A stretch of 21,599 nt of DNA from Pseudobutyrivibrio sp. (GCA_024691465.1 JAILNO010000047.1:1-21599), one strand, 5' to 3'; shown: positions 7,490-14,877, numbered from the stretch's first letter. Notes: a model not told the origin generated them from the sequence alone. Made by a program: numbers and translations.

Positions 7490-7687
7490 TCACACACGCA
7501 CATCAATAGCTGTACCCGAGGTAGGATAAACCATACTCTCTAAGGAAGGAGAATTCATATTCATACCTTCTGTAAGAGCGGTGGCCTGTCCCTCTACGAG
7601 ATCAATGGTCTTACCTAACATGGCTGTACCTACGGCAGTCATAAGTTGGTTCTGACTTAGATTCATAGAAATCTCGGCTATATCCAT
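7490..7687 (-). CDS. YjfB-like putative motility protein
   Basis: A 65-residue protein resembling the YjfB putative motility protein family, small cytoplasmic peptides often found near flagellar genes in Firmicutes. The signs are the start MDIAEISMNLSQNQL, a central helix with LGKTIDLVEGQA, and a closing basic-hydrophobic TAIDVRV, which corresponds to the family's usual ending of the type IDIRL. The exact function of the family is not known. The ribosome site GGGGAGG lies 6 bases before the ATG. The gene is monocistronic, with its own terminator (7443-7469), a likely promoter at 7751-7779 and a hairpin leader. No flagellar genes are in the window, so it is an orphan copy. It diverges from the four-gene operon that includes a cyclic-di-GMP protein. 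Confidence 0.75.
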   Translation of the reverse strand: MDIAEISMNLSQNQLMTAVGTAMLGKTIDLVEGQATALTEGMNMNSPSLESMVYPTSGTAIDVRV

Positions 7688-7711
7688 TGAGTGCCTCCCC
7701 TAAAAAAGACT

Positions 7712-7743
7712 ATGCTTTTCTTTAACAAGAAAAAGTGTAGCAT
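7712..7743 (-). promoter_or_regulatory. Hairpin at the 5' end of the motility peptide transcript
   Basis: A 7-bp inner stem (7716-7722 with 7727-7733) continues as a 4-bp outer stem (7712-7715 with 7740-7743) across a 6-base bulge. If the promoter at 7751-7779 is right, the transcript starts at about 7744 and the hairpin is its first structure, which could protect the short mRNA or tune translation. Confidence 0.4.
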
Positions 7744-7750
7744 TTTATGA

Positions 7751-7779
7751 ATAGTATTTGGTGTCAAATCGTGACCAAA
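7751..7779 (-). promoter_or_regulatory. Putative promoter of the motility peptide gene
   Basis: Read on the minus strand, TTTGGT (7774-7779) and TACTAT (7751-7756) are 17 bases apart. No sigma-28 (TAAA / GCCGATAA) promoter is seen, despite the motility-type product. The -35 box abuts the TGTGAA repeat at 7781. Confidence 0.35.
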
Positions 7780-7825
7780 CTGTGAAAAAACTGTGAACTA
7801 TCGCAAATTGTGAAAAGGCTGTGGT
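7770..7825. repeat. Phased TGTGAA direct repeats between divergent promoters
   Basis: Related hexamers on the plus strand start at 7770 (CGTGAC), 7781 (TGTGAA), 7792 (TGTGAA), 7809 (TGTGAA) and 7820 (TGTGGT). The steps are 11, 11, 17 and 11 bases, so most lie about one helical turn apart. The array fills the space between the minus promoter (-35 at 7774-7779) and the plus promoter (-35 at 7842-7847), which suggests a cooperative binding site for one regulator. Confidence 0.5.
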
Positions 7826-7841
7826 TTTAACCCCAGTCGTG

Positions 7842-7870
7842 TTGCGGATAATTCGCAGAATTACTATAAT
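7842..7870 (+). promoter_or_regulatory. Promoter of the hydrolase/acyltransferase/GGDEF operon
   Basis: TTGCGG (7842-7847) and a perfect TATAAT (7865-7870) are 17 bases apart, placing the start near 7877 and a leader of about 24 bases. A 13-base inverted repeat, AATTC-GCA-GAATT (7850-7862), lies in the spacer and could be an operator. Confidence 0.7.
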
Positions 7871-7900
7871 TAGTAATAAATAAGAGTATAAGAGGGAAGT

Positions 7901-8818
7901 ATGGCAATTCTAAAGTTTAATCTCAACGATCCTCTGATGAAGGCGATTAAGGCCGTTAATTCAATTGGAGGTAAGTCATTAACTGAAGAAGATCTTAAGA
8001 AGCAGCGGTCTAATATGGAGATGGCTGGCAAGCTGGCTGCACCTACAGGTGGAGTTACTTTAGAGTCATTTACAGTTAAGGATATACCTTGCGAGTGGGT
8101 TAGACCTGATTTGGCACACAATCCTCAGTACATTATTCTCTATGCTCACGGCGGCGGATATACCTGTGGTGGCATTGCTTACGCAAGGATTCTTGCGGCT
8201 AAGCTGGCGGTCTCCACTGGTTTTTCTGTGGTTTCATTTGAGTATAGACTTGCTCCAGAGCATAAGTATCCAGCGGCCATAGATGATACTAAGGCAGTGT
8301 GGGATTATCTTATGAATCTAGGCTATGGAGCTAAGCAAGTGCTTGTGGCGGGAGATTCTGCAGGAGGTAATCTGGCTCTTTGCCTTACACAGTTACTAGC
8401 TAAGGAATCCAGAATTAGTCCCAGGGCCTTGTTACTTTTTAGCCCATGGACTGATATGACGGCCACAGCTAAGACCTACGAGGATAATAAGGACAAGGAT
8501 CCTATCCTGACGAGGGAATATGTTACTGGAGTCAGGGATGCATATATAGGTGAGGGAGTTAATACAGCAGCTTCCTGCTATAGCCCACTTAATGGTGATT
8601 TTAACGATTTTCCACCTACACTTATTATGGTAGGTAAGAATGAGATCCTGCTTGATGACAGCGTGCAGCTACAGAAGAGGATTCATAAGGCAGGTGGAAA
8701 TGCCGTTATAGATATAGAAAAGGATGGTTGGCATGTGTATCAACAGATGCCACTTCCTATGGCTGGTCGTGCTATGAAGCGCCTATCGGACTATGTTAGC
8801 GCGATAATATACAGCTAG
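7901..8818 (+). CDS. Alpha/beta hydrolase, HSL-type esterase
   Basis: A 305-residue serine hydrolase of the hormone-sensitive lipase-like (alpha/beta hydrolase fold-3) family, acting on carboxylic ester bonds. The oxyanion-hole motif HGGG starts at H83 and the nucleophile elbow GDSAGG has Ser153. The acid position is probably E248 or one of the nearby Asp in NEILLDDS, and the catalytic His is H278 in DGWHVY. No signal peptide is seen, so it should be cytoplasmic. The start at 7901 has an AGAGGGAAG ribosome site. It is the first gene of an operon whose second gene begins 19 bases later and encodes an acyltransferase-like protein, so the two may work on related ester or acyl compounds. The substrate is not known. 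Confidence 0.88.
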   Translation: MAILKFNLNDPLMKAIKAVNSIGGKSLTEEDLKKQRSNMEMAGKLAAPTGGVTLESFTVKDIPCEWVRPDLAHNPQYIILYAHGGGYTCGGIAYARILAAKLAVSTGFSVVSFEYRLAPEHKYPAAIDDTKAVWDYLMNLGYGAKQVLVAGDSAGGNLALCLTQLLAKESRISPRALLLFSPWTDMTATAKTYEDNKDKDPILTREYVTGVRDAYIGEGVNTAASCYSPLNGDFNDFPPTLIMVGKNEILLDDSVQLQKRIHKAGGNAVIDIEKDGWHVYQQMPLPMAGRAMKRLSDYVSAIIYS

Positions 8819-8837
8819 AGTAGTGAATGGAGATAGA

Positions 8838-10085
8838 ATGAGTAGAGGTAATTGGTATCAGGTAGATAATGTTGCTAAGGTGTTCCTTGCAACAGCATCT
8901 AAGAGGGACACTAGGACCCTTAGAGTTAGTTGTTCATTGTGGGAGGATGTGGAGCCAGAGCTTCTGCAGGAGGCAGTGCTCTCTGCAATCCAGATCAGAC
9001 CACAGTTTCAGGTTAGGATTAGACGAGGTATATTCTGGCATTATATGGAGGATACAGATATCCAGCCAGTTGTCACAGAGGAGCATGGAAGGGTGTGCCC
9101 TATACTGTACGCGCCAGGCAGAGCTATGCTTCACTATAGAGTTACTTATTATGGTAATAGGATTAATCTGGACTTGTTCCATGCTATTTCAGATGGAACA
9201 GGTGCACTAGAGTTTCTTAATATTATAGTGCTGGATTATTTGAAGCTTAAGTATCCAGGCCGTTTCGAGGAGACTACTATTCACTCAGGAGCCTCAGCTG
9301 ATGATCTGAGTCAGGACAGTTACAAGCAGTTCTTTGGAGGCATGGGGCTGAAGGGCTCATCTCTTAAGTATGCTTACCATCCTAGTGGACTGAAGCTTCC
9401 TTATGATCAGCTACAGTTCTTCGAGGTACATATGCCTACAGAGCAGTTGCTTCCTAAGGCTAAGGAGATAGGAGTATCTCTCACCAGTTATATAGGAGCT
9501 AGATTCATGATGGCTATTATGGAGGATATGCCACCTAGGAAACGCAAGACACCTATCAATGTGTCTATGCCTGTTAATCTAAGGAACTATTATCCTAGCC
9601 ATACTTCTAGGAATTTCTTCAACAATGTCAATGTGTCACATGTGTTTGATGAGGAGATTACACTGGAGGAGCTGGCTAAGGAATTCGATGATAAACTCAA
9701 GTCCAATCTGACTGAGGACAATATCAAGAAGCAGATGGATAATTTCGAGACTATGGAGTATGTGGCTCCAGTTAGAGCAGTACCTCTATTTATTAAGCAG
9801 TGGGTAGTGCGCTATGGCTCCAAGGTTACAGATAAGAAGGTTTCCATGGTGCTTTCTAACTTAGGTGTCCAGAGACCACCTGAGGAGATGGTGCCTATGG
9901 TAGAAAATTACAGTGCATTCTGCAGTTCATCTAACCTGTTTTCAACCATGTCTAGTTACAATGGGGACTTATCCTTAGGCATTTCGTCACCTTATACCAA
10001 CACCAGAGTAGTTAAGAACCTGGTGAGGGGACTTAGTGAGGACGGAATCAATGTCAGATTATATGCTACGGAGGTGATTCGCTAA
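8838..10085 (+). CDS. Condensation/alcohol acetyltransferase-like protein
   Basis: A 415-residue protein resembling the CoA-dependent acyltransferase superfamily (alcohol acetyltransferase, condensation domains). The hallmark HxxxDG motif is present as HAISDG (H115, D119, G120), after LDLF as in family members. Other matching traits are an N-terminal WEDVEPELLQEAVLSAIQIRPQFQVRI helix and a late INVSMPVNLRNYYP segment. The DFGWG motif of peptide-synthetase condensation domains is not seen. The frame is open from a GTG at 8823, but GGAG (8829-8832) lies 5 bases before the ATG at 8838, so I start there. Its stop overlaps the next ATG (TAATG at 10083-10087). The expected role is acyl transfer from a CoA or carrier donor to an alcohol or amine; acceptor and donor are unknown. 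Confidence 0.78.
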   Translation: MSRGNWYQVDNVAKVFLATASKRDTRTLRVSCSLWEDVEPELLQEAVLSAIQIRPQFQVRIRRGIFWHYMEDTDIQPVVTEEHGRVCPILYAPGRAMLHYRVTYYGNRINLDLFHAISDGTGALEFLNIIVLDYLKLKYPGRFEETTIHSGASADDLSQDSYKQFFGGMGLKGSSLKYAYHPSGLKLPYDQLQFFEVHMPTEQLLPKAKEIGVSLTSYIGARFMMAIMEDMPPRKRKTPINVSMPVNLRNYYPSHTSRNFFNNVNVSHVFDEEITLEELAKEFDDKLKSNLTEDNIKKQMDNFETMEYVAPVRAVPLFIKQWVVRYGSKVTDKKVSMVLSNLGVQRPPEEMVPMVENYSAFCSSSNLFSTMSSYNGDLSLGISSPYTNTRVVKNLVRGLSEDGINVRLYATEVIR

Positions 10086-10759
10086 TGAAGAACTGTCCTT
10101 ATTGTAAGATAGAGGTAGGAGGCAATCTCAAGAAGTGCCCTCTCTGCCAGAGCAAGCTAGTGGGAGAGGAGGATCGCCCTTACTTCCCTAGACAGACCAC
10201 TCTCAAGATTCAGTCCTTTTTCTATAAGCTTCAGTTGTTTATAGTATGGGCTGTTATTATCTCAAGTGTGGGATTAGATTTTATGTTCCATTTCAATATA
10301 CACGGCTTCACCAGCCAGACATTCCATTGGAGTCTGCTTGTGGCTATGTGGCTCTTCGTATTTGAGTTTGGAATTATGAGATTATTTAAAAAGGGACTCA
10401 GTTCCTCACGTATTCTAACCATATTCGTATTCATAGTGGTGGTGCTTGGTACCATTACCGCCTACTATGTGGGCCAGGTATGGATTATGCTTGAGTGGGT
10501 GGTTCCTATAGCCATTATTGGCACTATGATTGCCAACTTTATCCTGGCTATGCTGGATAAGAATGGCAATGCAATGGTATATTTGCTTTCGAATTTCTTA
10601 GTGGGAATACTTCCATATGTTGTATTTTATTTTCGAGAGAAACAGAGTCCATTCTGGTGGATTATATGCTTGATTGTAAGCTTAATTCTCTTTGTGGGCG
10701 CAATTATTTTCAAAGGTCGTGAAGTAGTAGGTGAGATCCAGAGGAGATTGAACGTGTAA
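10085..10759 (+). CDS. Zinc-ribbon membrane protein (DUF6320-like)
   Basis: A 224-residue protein with an N-terminal zinc ribbon (C4PYC7 and C18PLC21), a basic linker, and about six hydrophobic helices (roughly residues 48-68, 81-101, 108-128, 131-154, 163-184 and 188-208). It matches what I recall of DUF6320 proteins, a family of unknown function common in Lachnospiraceae. Both ends overlap neighbours as TAATG, with the acyltransferase before and the EAL/GGDEF gene after, so it is translationally coupled to both and probably made in proportion. A plausible role is a membrane anchor or transporter for the acylated product, but nothing in the sequence proves this. Confidence 0.75.
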   Translation: MKNCPYCKIEVGGNLKKCPLCQSKLVGEEDRPYFPRQTTLKIQSFFYKLQLFIVWAVIISSVGLDFMFHFNIHGFTSQTFHWSLLVAMWLFVFEFGIMRLFKKGLSSSRILTIFVFIVVVLGTITAYYVGQVWIMLEWVVPIAIIGTMIANFILAMLDKNGNAMVYLLSNFLVGILPYVVFYFREKQSPFWWIICLIVSLILFVGAIIFKGREVVGEIQRRLNV

Positions 10760-13323
10760 TGAAAGCGACGGGGGGTAACAAAGAGTTAACTGAATATTTG
10801 TCTAATAATTTCGAGAAGGCACTATCGGAGGGTTGGATTGAGGTCTATTACCAGCCTATAGTGCGTACTTCCAATGGCAAAGTATGTGGTGAGGAGGCCT
10901 TGGTCAGGTGGCACGACCCTACATACGGAGAACTTATGCCTAGAGATTTCGTTCCGGCACTTGAGGCGGCAGAACTAGTCTATCAATTGGATCTTTTCGT
11001 GCTTGATAATGTTCTTGAGAAGAATCAAGAGCAGATTAGGCGCGGCCTTTTTGTAGTTCCTACTTCTGTCAATGTCTCAGTGGCGGATTTTTTTGTATGC
11101 GATATGGTAAGGGAGATTGAGAGAAGAGTTAATCTATCTAAGATATCTCGTAACCTAATTGCGCTTGAGATATTAGAGGGAGCATTTTCTTTGTATGATG
11201 GAGTAGTTATCAAGCAGATAACCCGCCTCAGAAATGCTGGCTATCAAATCTGGCTAGACAACTATGGCAGTGGCCATTCATCCCCAGTATTACTGCAGAA
11301 GATTAAGTTCGATATGCTCAAGATTAATAGATATTTAATTGCGCAGATTCTAGATAGTGAGAGTGCTCGTATCATTTTAACCGAATTAATTAAGCTTGCC
11401 CTGTCTCTACACATGGACGTGGTAGCTGAGGGCGTAGAGTATCGTGAGCAGGTGGAGTTCCTCAAGGAAATAGGCTGTAGTATGCTCCAGGGCTTCTACT
11501 ACTGCAAGCCTATCAGTTTAGATAATGTGCTTAAAAGATACGAGGACGGTACGGCTATCGGCTTCGAGAATCCTGAGGAGTCAAGCTACTACACAGCCAT
11601 CGGAAGGATTAATATCTACGATCTATCCTTCGCCAACAGTACAGAAGATGGCTTAGGTAACTACTTCGACACTCTGCCTGTTACCATAGTGGAAGCAGGG
11701 AATGACTATGTGCGTATAATACGAGGCAACAAGTCCTTCAGGGACTTCTTCGTAAGGAATTTTAAGAAGAGGTTTACAGACCTTAAGTATAAATATGATG
11801 ATGAATCCCTTGAGGTGGGCCAATATACCCTTAACACTATCCGCAAGTCCGCCCAGGATGGAAATAAGCGAGTCATCGACGACAGGCTTAAGAATGGCAG
11901 GAGCATACAGATACTTGTGCAGCGCATAGCTGTCAATCCTGTGACTGGCCTGGCTGCTGTGGCCATAATAATACTGTCCGTGATAGATAAGCAGGCTGAG
12001 GAGGAATTACTTAGCTACAATTATCTGGCTAGAGCTCTCTCTGAGGATTACATCAATCTATATTATGTGAATATGAAGACAGGGGACTTCACCGAGTATA
12101 ATCCTAACGTCATCAAGGGTGATGTGGCGGTAGAGAGAAAGGGTGAGAAGTTCTTCGAGAATATGCGATATGACGCCATGAAATATGTGGTGGATGAGGA
12201 TAGAGATCTGGTTATTAGTTCACTTTCTCCAGAAAATATGAAAGCGAGACTGGCTGAAAGTGGTATATATTCATTTAATTATAGATTGCTACTGGGCGGG
12301 GAGCCTACCTATGTCAGTCTTAAGGTGGTTAGCGCTGGAGATGATTCAGATTACGTCATATTGGGTGTTAATAATATAGATCGTCAGATGAAGCAGCGTG
12401 AGGAGATTGAGCGCATCAAAAAGGACCAGGTTACCTACAAGCGCTTGATGGCCCTATCAGGTGACTTCATATGTATCTACACCGTGGATCCTGAGACCGA
12501 GCATTATGTTAGGTATGTAGATTCCAACAACTACTCGGCCCTAAGCTTTGCCAATGAGGGTGATAACTTCTTCACTGCAGGTAAAAGTGACGCAGAGCGT
12601 GTGGTTGTCAAGGATGACCTACAGGAGTTTCGTAACTTTTTCACTAAGGAAAATGTTATGAATCATATCAATGAGTCAGGATTATATGTACTGAAGTACA
12701 GGGTGCAATTCCAGGAATCTCAATTGCATGTGTGCCTGAAAGCAACCATGGTTGAGGAGGATGATGGCCCTAAGATTCTGGTGGGTATCATCGATATAGA
12801 GGACCAGTATGAGCTGGAGAATCAATACACTGCCATGCTGATGGCCTCCGAGGAGAAGGCTATGCGAGATCAGCTGACAGGCGTCAAGAATAAGCGAGCC
12901 TACGTGGATGCTGAGGAATACATCAATGTGCGAATCAAGACTGGCATGGTGCAGGAATTCGCAGTGGTAATCTGTGATTTGAATGGTCTTAAGGACATCA
13001 ATGATAACCTGGGACATCAGGAGGGTGATGAGTACATTAGGCAGGGCTGTGCCATTATCTGCAAGGCATTCGCCCACAGCCCAGTGTATCGTATAGGCGG
13101 CGATGAGTTCGCCGTAATTGCCCAGGGAGACGACTATGATTCCTTAGAGGAGTGCATAGGCAAGATTAATGCTAAGAATAGAGAGAATAAGAAAAAGGGA
13201 CGAGTGACCATGGCGGTGGGTAAAGCTTTGTTTGAAGGAGATTCCTTCGTATCCGATGTGTTTGAAAGAGCCGACAGTGATATGTACAAAAATAAAAAGA
13301 GAATGAAGGAAGGAAATGATTGA
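10759..13323 (+). CDS. Cyclic-di-GMP protein: EAL, PAS-like region, GGDEF
   Basis: An 854-residue cytoplasmic protein with the unusual order EAL first and GGDEF last. The EAL domain (about 10-260) has VYYQPIV, E46-A47-L48, N105, E137/E140, K188, E224/E227 and Q244. However, the DDFG motif reads D167-N168 and the residue after K188-I is Asn190, so two conserved Asp are Asn. The middle (about 300-690) holds two to three PAS-like sensor domains, for example around RALSEDYINLYYVN and LMALSGDFICIYTVD. The GGDEF domain (about 695-854) has DQLTGVKNKRAY, VVICDLNGLKDIND and an intact RIGGDEF (780-784). The RxxD inhibitory site is absent. The prediction is diguanylate cyclase activity with a weakened or purely regulatory EAL domain. 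There are no membrane segments; contact with its co-encoded membrane partner is an inference. It starts within the previous stop (TAATG). Confidence 0.88.
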   Translation: MKATGGNKELTEYLSNNFEKALSEGWIEVYYQPIVRTSNGKVCGEEALVRWHDPTYGELMPRDFVPALEAAELVYQLDLFVLDNVLEKNQEQIRRGLFVVPTSVNVSVADFFVCDMVREIERRVNLSKISRNLIALEILEGAFSLYDGVVIKQITRLRNAGYQIWLDNYGSGHSSPVLLQKIKFDMLKINRYLIAQILDSESARIILTELIKLALSLHMDVVAEGVEYREQVEFLKEIGCSMLQGFYYCKPISLDNVLKRYEDGTAIGFENPEESSYYTAIGRINIYDLSFANSTEDGLGNYFDTLPVTIVEAGNDYVRIIRGNKSFRDFFVRNFKKRFTDLKYKYDDESLEVGQYTLNTIRKSAQDGNKRVIDDRLKNGRSIQILVQRIAVNPVTGLAAVAIIILSVIDKQAEEELLSYNYLARALSEDYINLYYVNMKTGDFTEYNPNVIKGDVAVERKGEKFFENMRYDAMKYVVDEDRDLVISSLSPENMKARLAESGIYSFNYRLLLGGEPTYVSLKVVSAGDDSDYVILGVNNIDRQMKQREEIERIKKDQVTYKRLMALSGDFICIYTVDPETEHYVRYVDSNNYSALSFANEGDNFFTAGKSDAERVVVKDDLQEFRNFFTKENVMNHINESGLYVLKYRVQFQESQLHVCLKATMVEEDDGPKILVGIIDIEDQYELENQYTAMLMASEEKAMRDQLTGVKNKRAYVDAEEYINVRIKTGMVQEFAVVICDLNGLKDINDNLGHQEGDEYIRQGCAIICKAFAHSPVYRIGGDEFAVIAQGDDYDSLEECIGKINAKNRENKKKGRVTMAVGKALFEGDSFVSDVFERADSDMYKNKKRMKEGND

Positions 13324-13348
13324 CAAAGTTTTAACAATGGGCTAGTAT
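13320..13348 (+). promoter_or_regulatory. Strong sigma-A promoter for crt
   Basis: A perfect TTGACA (13320-13325) overlaps the stop codon of the preceding gene and is 17 bases from TAGTAT (13343-13348). The leader then carries a small GGGG-AAGG-CCCC hairpin (13369-13380) and a strong AGGAGG (13384-13389). This separates crt from the operon upstream. Confidence 0.75.
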
Positions 13349-13395
13349 ATTACCAATAGGAAAAAAATGGGGAAGGCCCCAAGAGGAGGATTACT

Positions 13396-14199
13396 ATGAG
13401 CGAATTTAATAACTTAAAGCTTGAAGTTGCTGACGAGATTGCAGTACTTACAATCTCACGTCCAGCAGCACTTAATGCACTTAACAGCGAGACTCTTGAT
13501 GAGCTTAATGTAGCTTTAACAGAGATCGAGGCTAGAGACGATGTTAAGGTACTTATTCTTACTGGCGGTCCTGATAAGAAGGACAATGCGTTCAAGTCAT
13601 TTGTTGCTGGCGCAGATATTTCTGAGATGGTTAACTTTACAGCAGCTGAGGCACGTGCTTTCGGTATGAGAGCTTCAGTACCTTTCTTCAAGCTTATGAA
13701 TATGAGACAGGTTACAATCTGTGCTGTTAACGGATTCGCACTCGGCGGTGGTTGCGAGATCTCTATGGCATGTGATATCCGTATCGCATCTGAGAATGCT
13801 ACATTTGGTCAGCCAGAGTGTGGTCTTGGTATCATCCCAGGATTCGGTGGTACACAGAGACTTGCTCGTTTAGTTGGTATGGGACGTGCTAAGGAGCTTA
13901 TCTTTACATGTGACTCTATCGATGCTAACGAGGCATACAGAATCGGTCTTGTTAATAAGGTAGTTCCTTGCGAGGAGCTTATGGATACAGCTAAGGCTAT
14001 GGCTAAGAAGATTGCTTCTAAGGGTAGCTACGCAGTTTCAATTGCTAAGGCAGCTATTAACAATGGTTACGATATGGACATCAAGAACGCTGTTGAGATG
14101 GAGGCTAACCTCTTCGGTATTACATGTTCTACACATGATAAGGCTGAGGGCATGGGCGCATTCCTTGAGAGAAGAGCAGCTGAGCTTACAGATTTCTAA
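13396..14199 (+). CDS. crt: Enoyl-CoA hydratase / 3-hydroxybutyryl-CoA dehydratase (crotonase)
   Basis: A crotonase-fold enzyme that reversibly dehydrates 3-hydroxybutyryl-CoA to crotonyl-CoA, a step of butyrate formation from acetyl-CoA. The CoA-binding loop FVAGADISEM, the oxyanion and first catalytic Glu segment ALGGGCEISMACDI, and the second Glu in FGQPECGLGIIPGFGGTQRL are all present. At 267 residues it is full length. AGGAGG (13384-13389) lies 6 bases before the ATG. Unlike many clostridial butyrate clusters, no thiolase, hydroxybutyryl-CoA dehydrogenase, butyryl-CoA dehydrogenase or ETF gene is beside it; it is monocistronic with its own promoter and terminator. Codon use is biased (GCT, GCA, ACA, GTT), consistent with high expression. 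The assignment to butyrate synthesis rather than beta-oxidation is an inference from the organism type. Confidence 0.92.
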   Translation: MSEFNNLKLEVADEIAVLTISRPAALNALNSETLDELNVALTEIEARDDVKVLILTGGPDKKDNAFKSFVAGADISEMVNFTAAEARAFGMRASVPFFKLMNMRQVTICAVNGFALGGGCEISMACDIRIASENATFGQPECGLGIIPGFGGTQRLARLVGMGRAKELIFTCDSIDANEAYRIGLVNKVVPCEELMDTAKAMAKKIASKGSYAVSIAKAAINNGYDMDIKNAVEMEANLFGITCSTHDKAEGMGAFLERRAAELTDF

Positions 14200-14225
14200 T
14201 TATTAATTAGTTACAGATTACATTG

Positions 14226-14267
14226 GCACCTATTTATCGTTTAATTGCGGTAGATAGGTGCTTTTTT
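14226..14267 (+). terminator. Terminator after crt
   Basis: A 13-bp stem with two G-U pairs (14226-14238 with 14249-14261) is followed by six T (14262-14267). Confidence 0.92.
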
Positions 14268-14273
14268 GTCGGT

Positions 14274-14313
14274 TTATTCCCTTGTAAAAGAGGGAAATAA
14301 CAGTTAATATAAT
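14274..14313 (+). promoter_or_regulatory. Putative promoter with overlapping inverted repeat
   Basis: An inverted repeat, TTCCCT (14277-14282) and AGGGAA (14291-14296), flanks a TTGTAA box (14282-14287). TTAATA (14304-14309, 16-base spacer) and TATAAT (14308-14313, 20-base spacer) are candidate -10 boxes. The repeat could be an operator covering the -35. Weak evidence. Confidence 0.35.
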
Positions 14314-14348
14314 TAAGATTAGGTAAAATTTACATTTTGGAGCTTTTT

Positions 14349-14852
14349 ATGAACGAAGATTACATGTTTGAAGACGAGGATAATACCTCTGAGACTGGTA
14401 GCAACTCTAGTGATTCCAGCGAATCTAACGAGAGATATGCTTACGAGTTCGACAGGAGTTATTTCGATATACCACACAGTACCTATACACAGAGTGCTGA
14501 GGTTAGGAGGAGACCAGGCAAGGGCATTGCCATAGCATCATTTGTGCTGGGTGTATTCTCCATGGTGTTCTTCCTGTTTGGTTTTAATTTAATAACAGGG
14601 TTACTTGCTTTGATTCTGGGTATATTCTACCTGCTTAATAAGGGGCAGGAGCTTAGAGGATTTGCCATAGCTGGCATAGTGACCACAGCTATCAGCGTAG
14701 CACTATTCACAGGCTCATGGATTCACATAATGGGCAATACCAAGCATATCCTCACTATGGAGCAGGAGATGCTTGATATGTTTGAGTCATATTACGGAAT
14801 TGATAGCGAGCAGTTACTTTATCCTGAAGAGGGTATAGACAATACTTTTTAA
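14349..14852 (+). CDS. Small membrane protein with DUF4190-like domain
   Basis: A 167-residue protein. The first 50 residues are acidic and Ser-rich and look disordered, followed by a basic RRRPGKG patch. Two hydrophobic helices then follow (about 55-88 and 97-120), joined by a short polar loop (LNKGQELRGFAIAGI). This GKGIAIASFVLG...GFAIAGIV pattern is typical of DUF4190-like small membrane proteins of unknown function. The C-terminal 45 residues are acidic and outside the membrane. The frame is open from a TTG at 14337, but GGAG (14339-14342) lies 6 bases before the ATG at 14349. It is monocistronic between the crt terminator and ileS; a weak 5-bp hairpin (14863-14876) with a short T-run follows it. 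Confidence 0.7.
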   Translation: MNEDYMFEDEDNTSETGSNSSDSSESNERYAYEFDRSYFDIPHSTYTQSAEVRRRPGKGIAIASFVLGVFSMVFFLFGFNLITGLLALILGIFYLLNKGQELRGFAIAGIVTTAISVALFTGSWIHIMGNTKHILTMEQEMLDMFESYYGIDSEQLLYPEEGIDNTF

Positions 14853-14877
14853 TTAGATTGAGAGTGCCTTAGCACTT

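Noticed and set aside
12682..13077. Minus-strand open frame of 131 codons
   Set aside because: It overlaps the well supported GGDEF-domain coding region and its product, rich in His and Leu, is typical of an antisense shadow.
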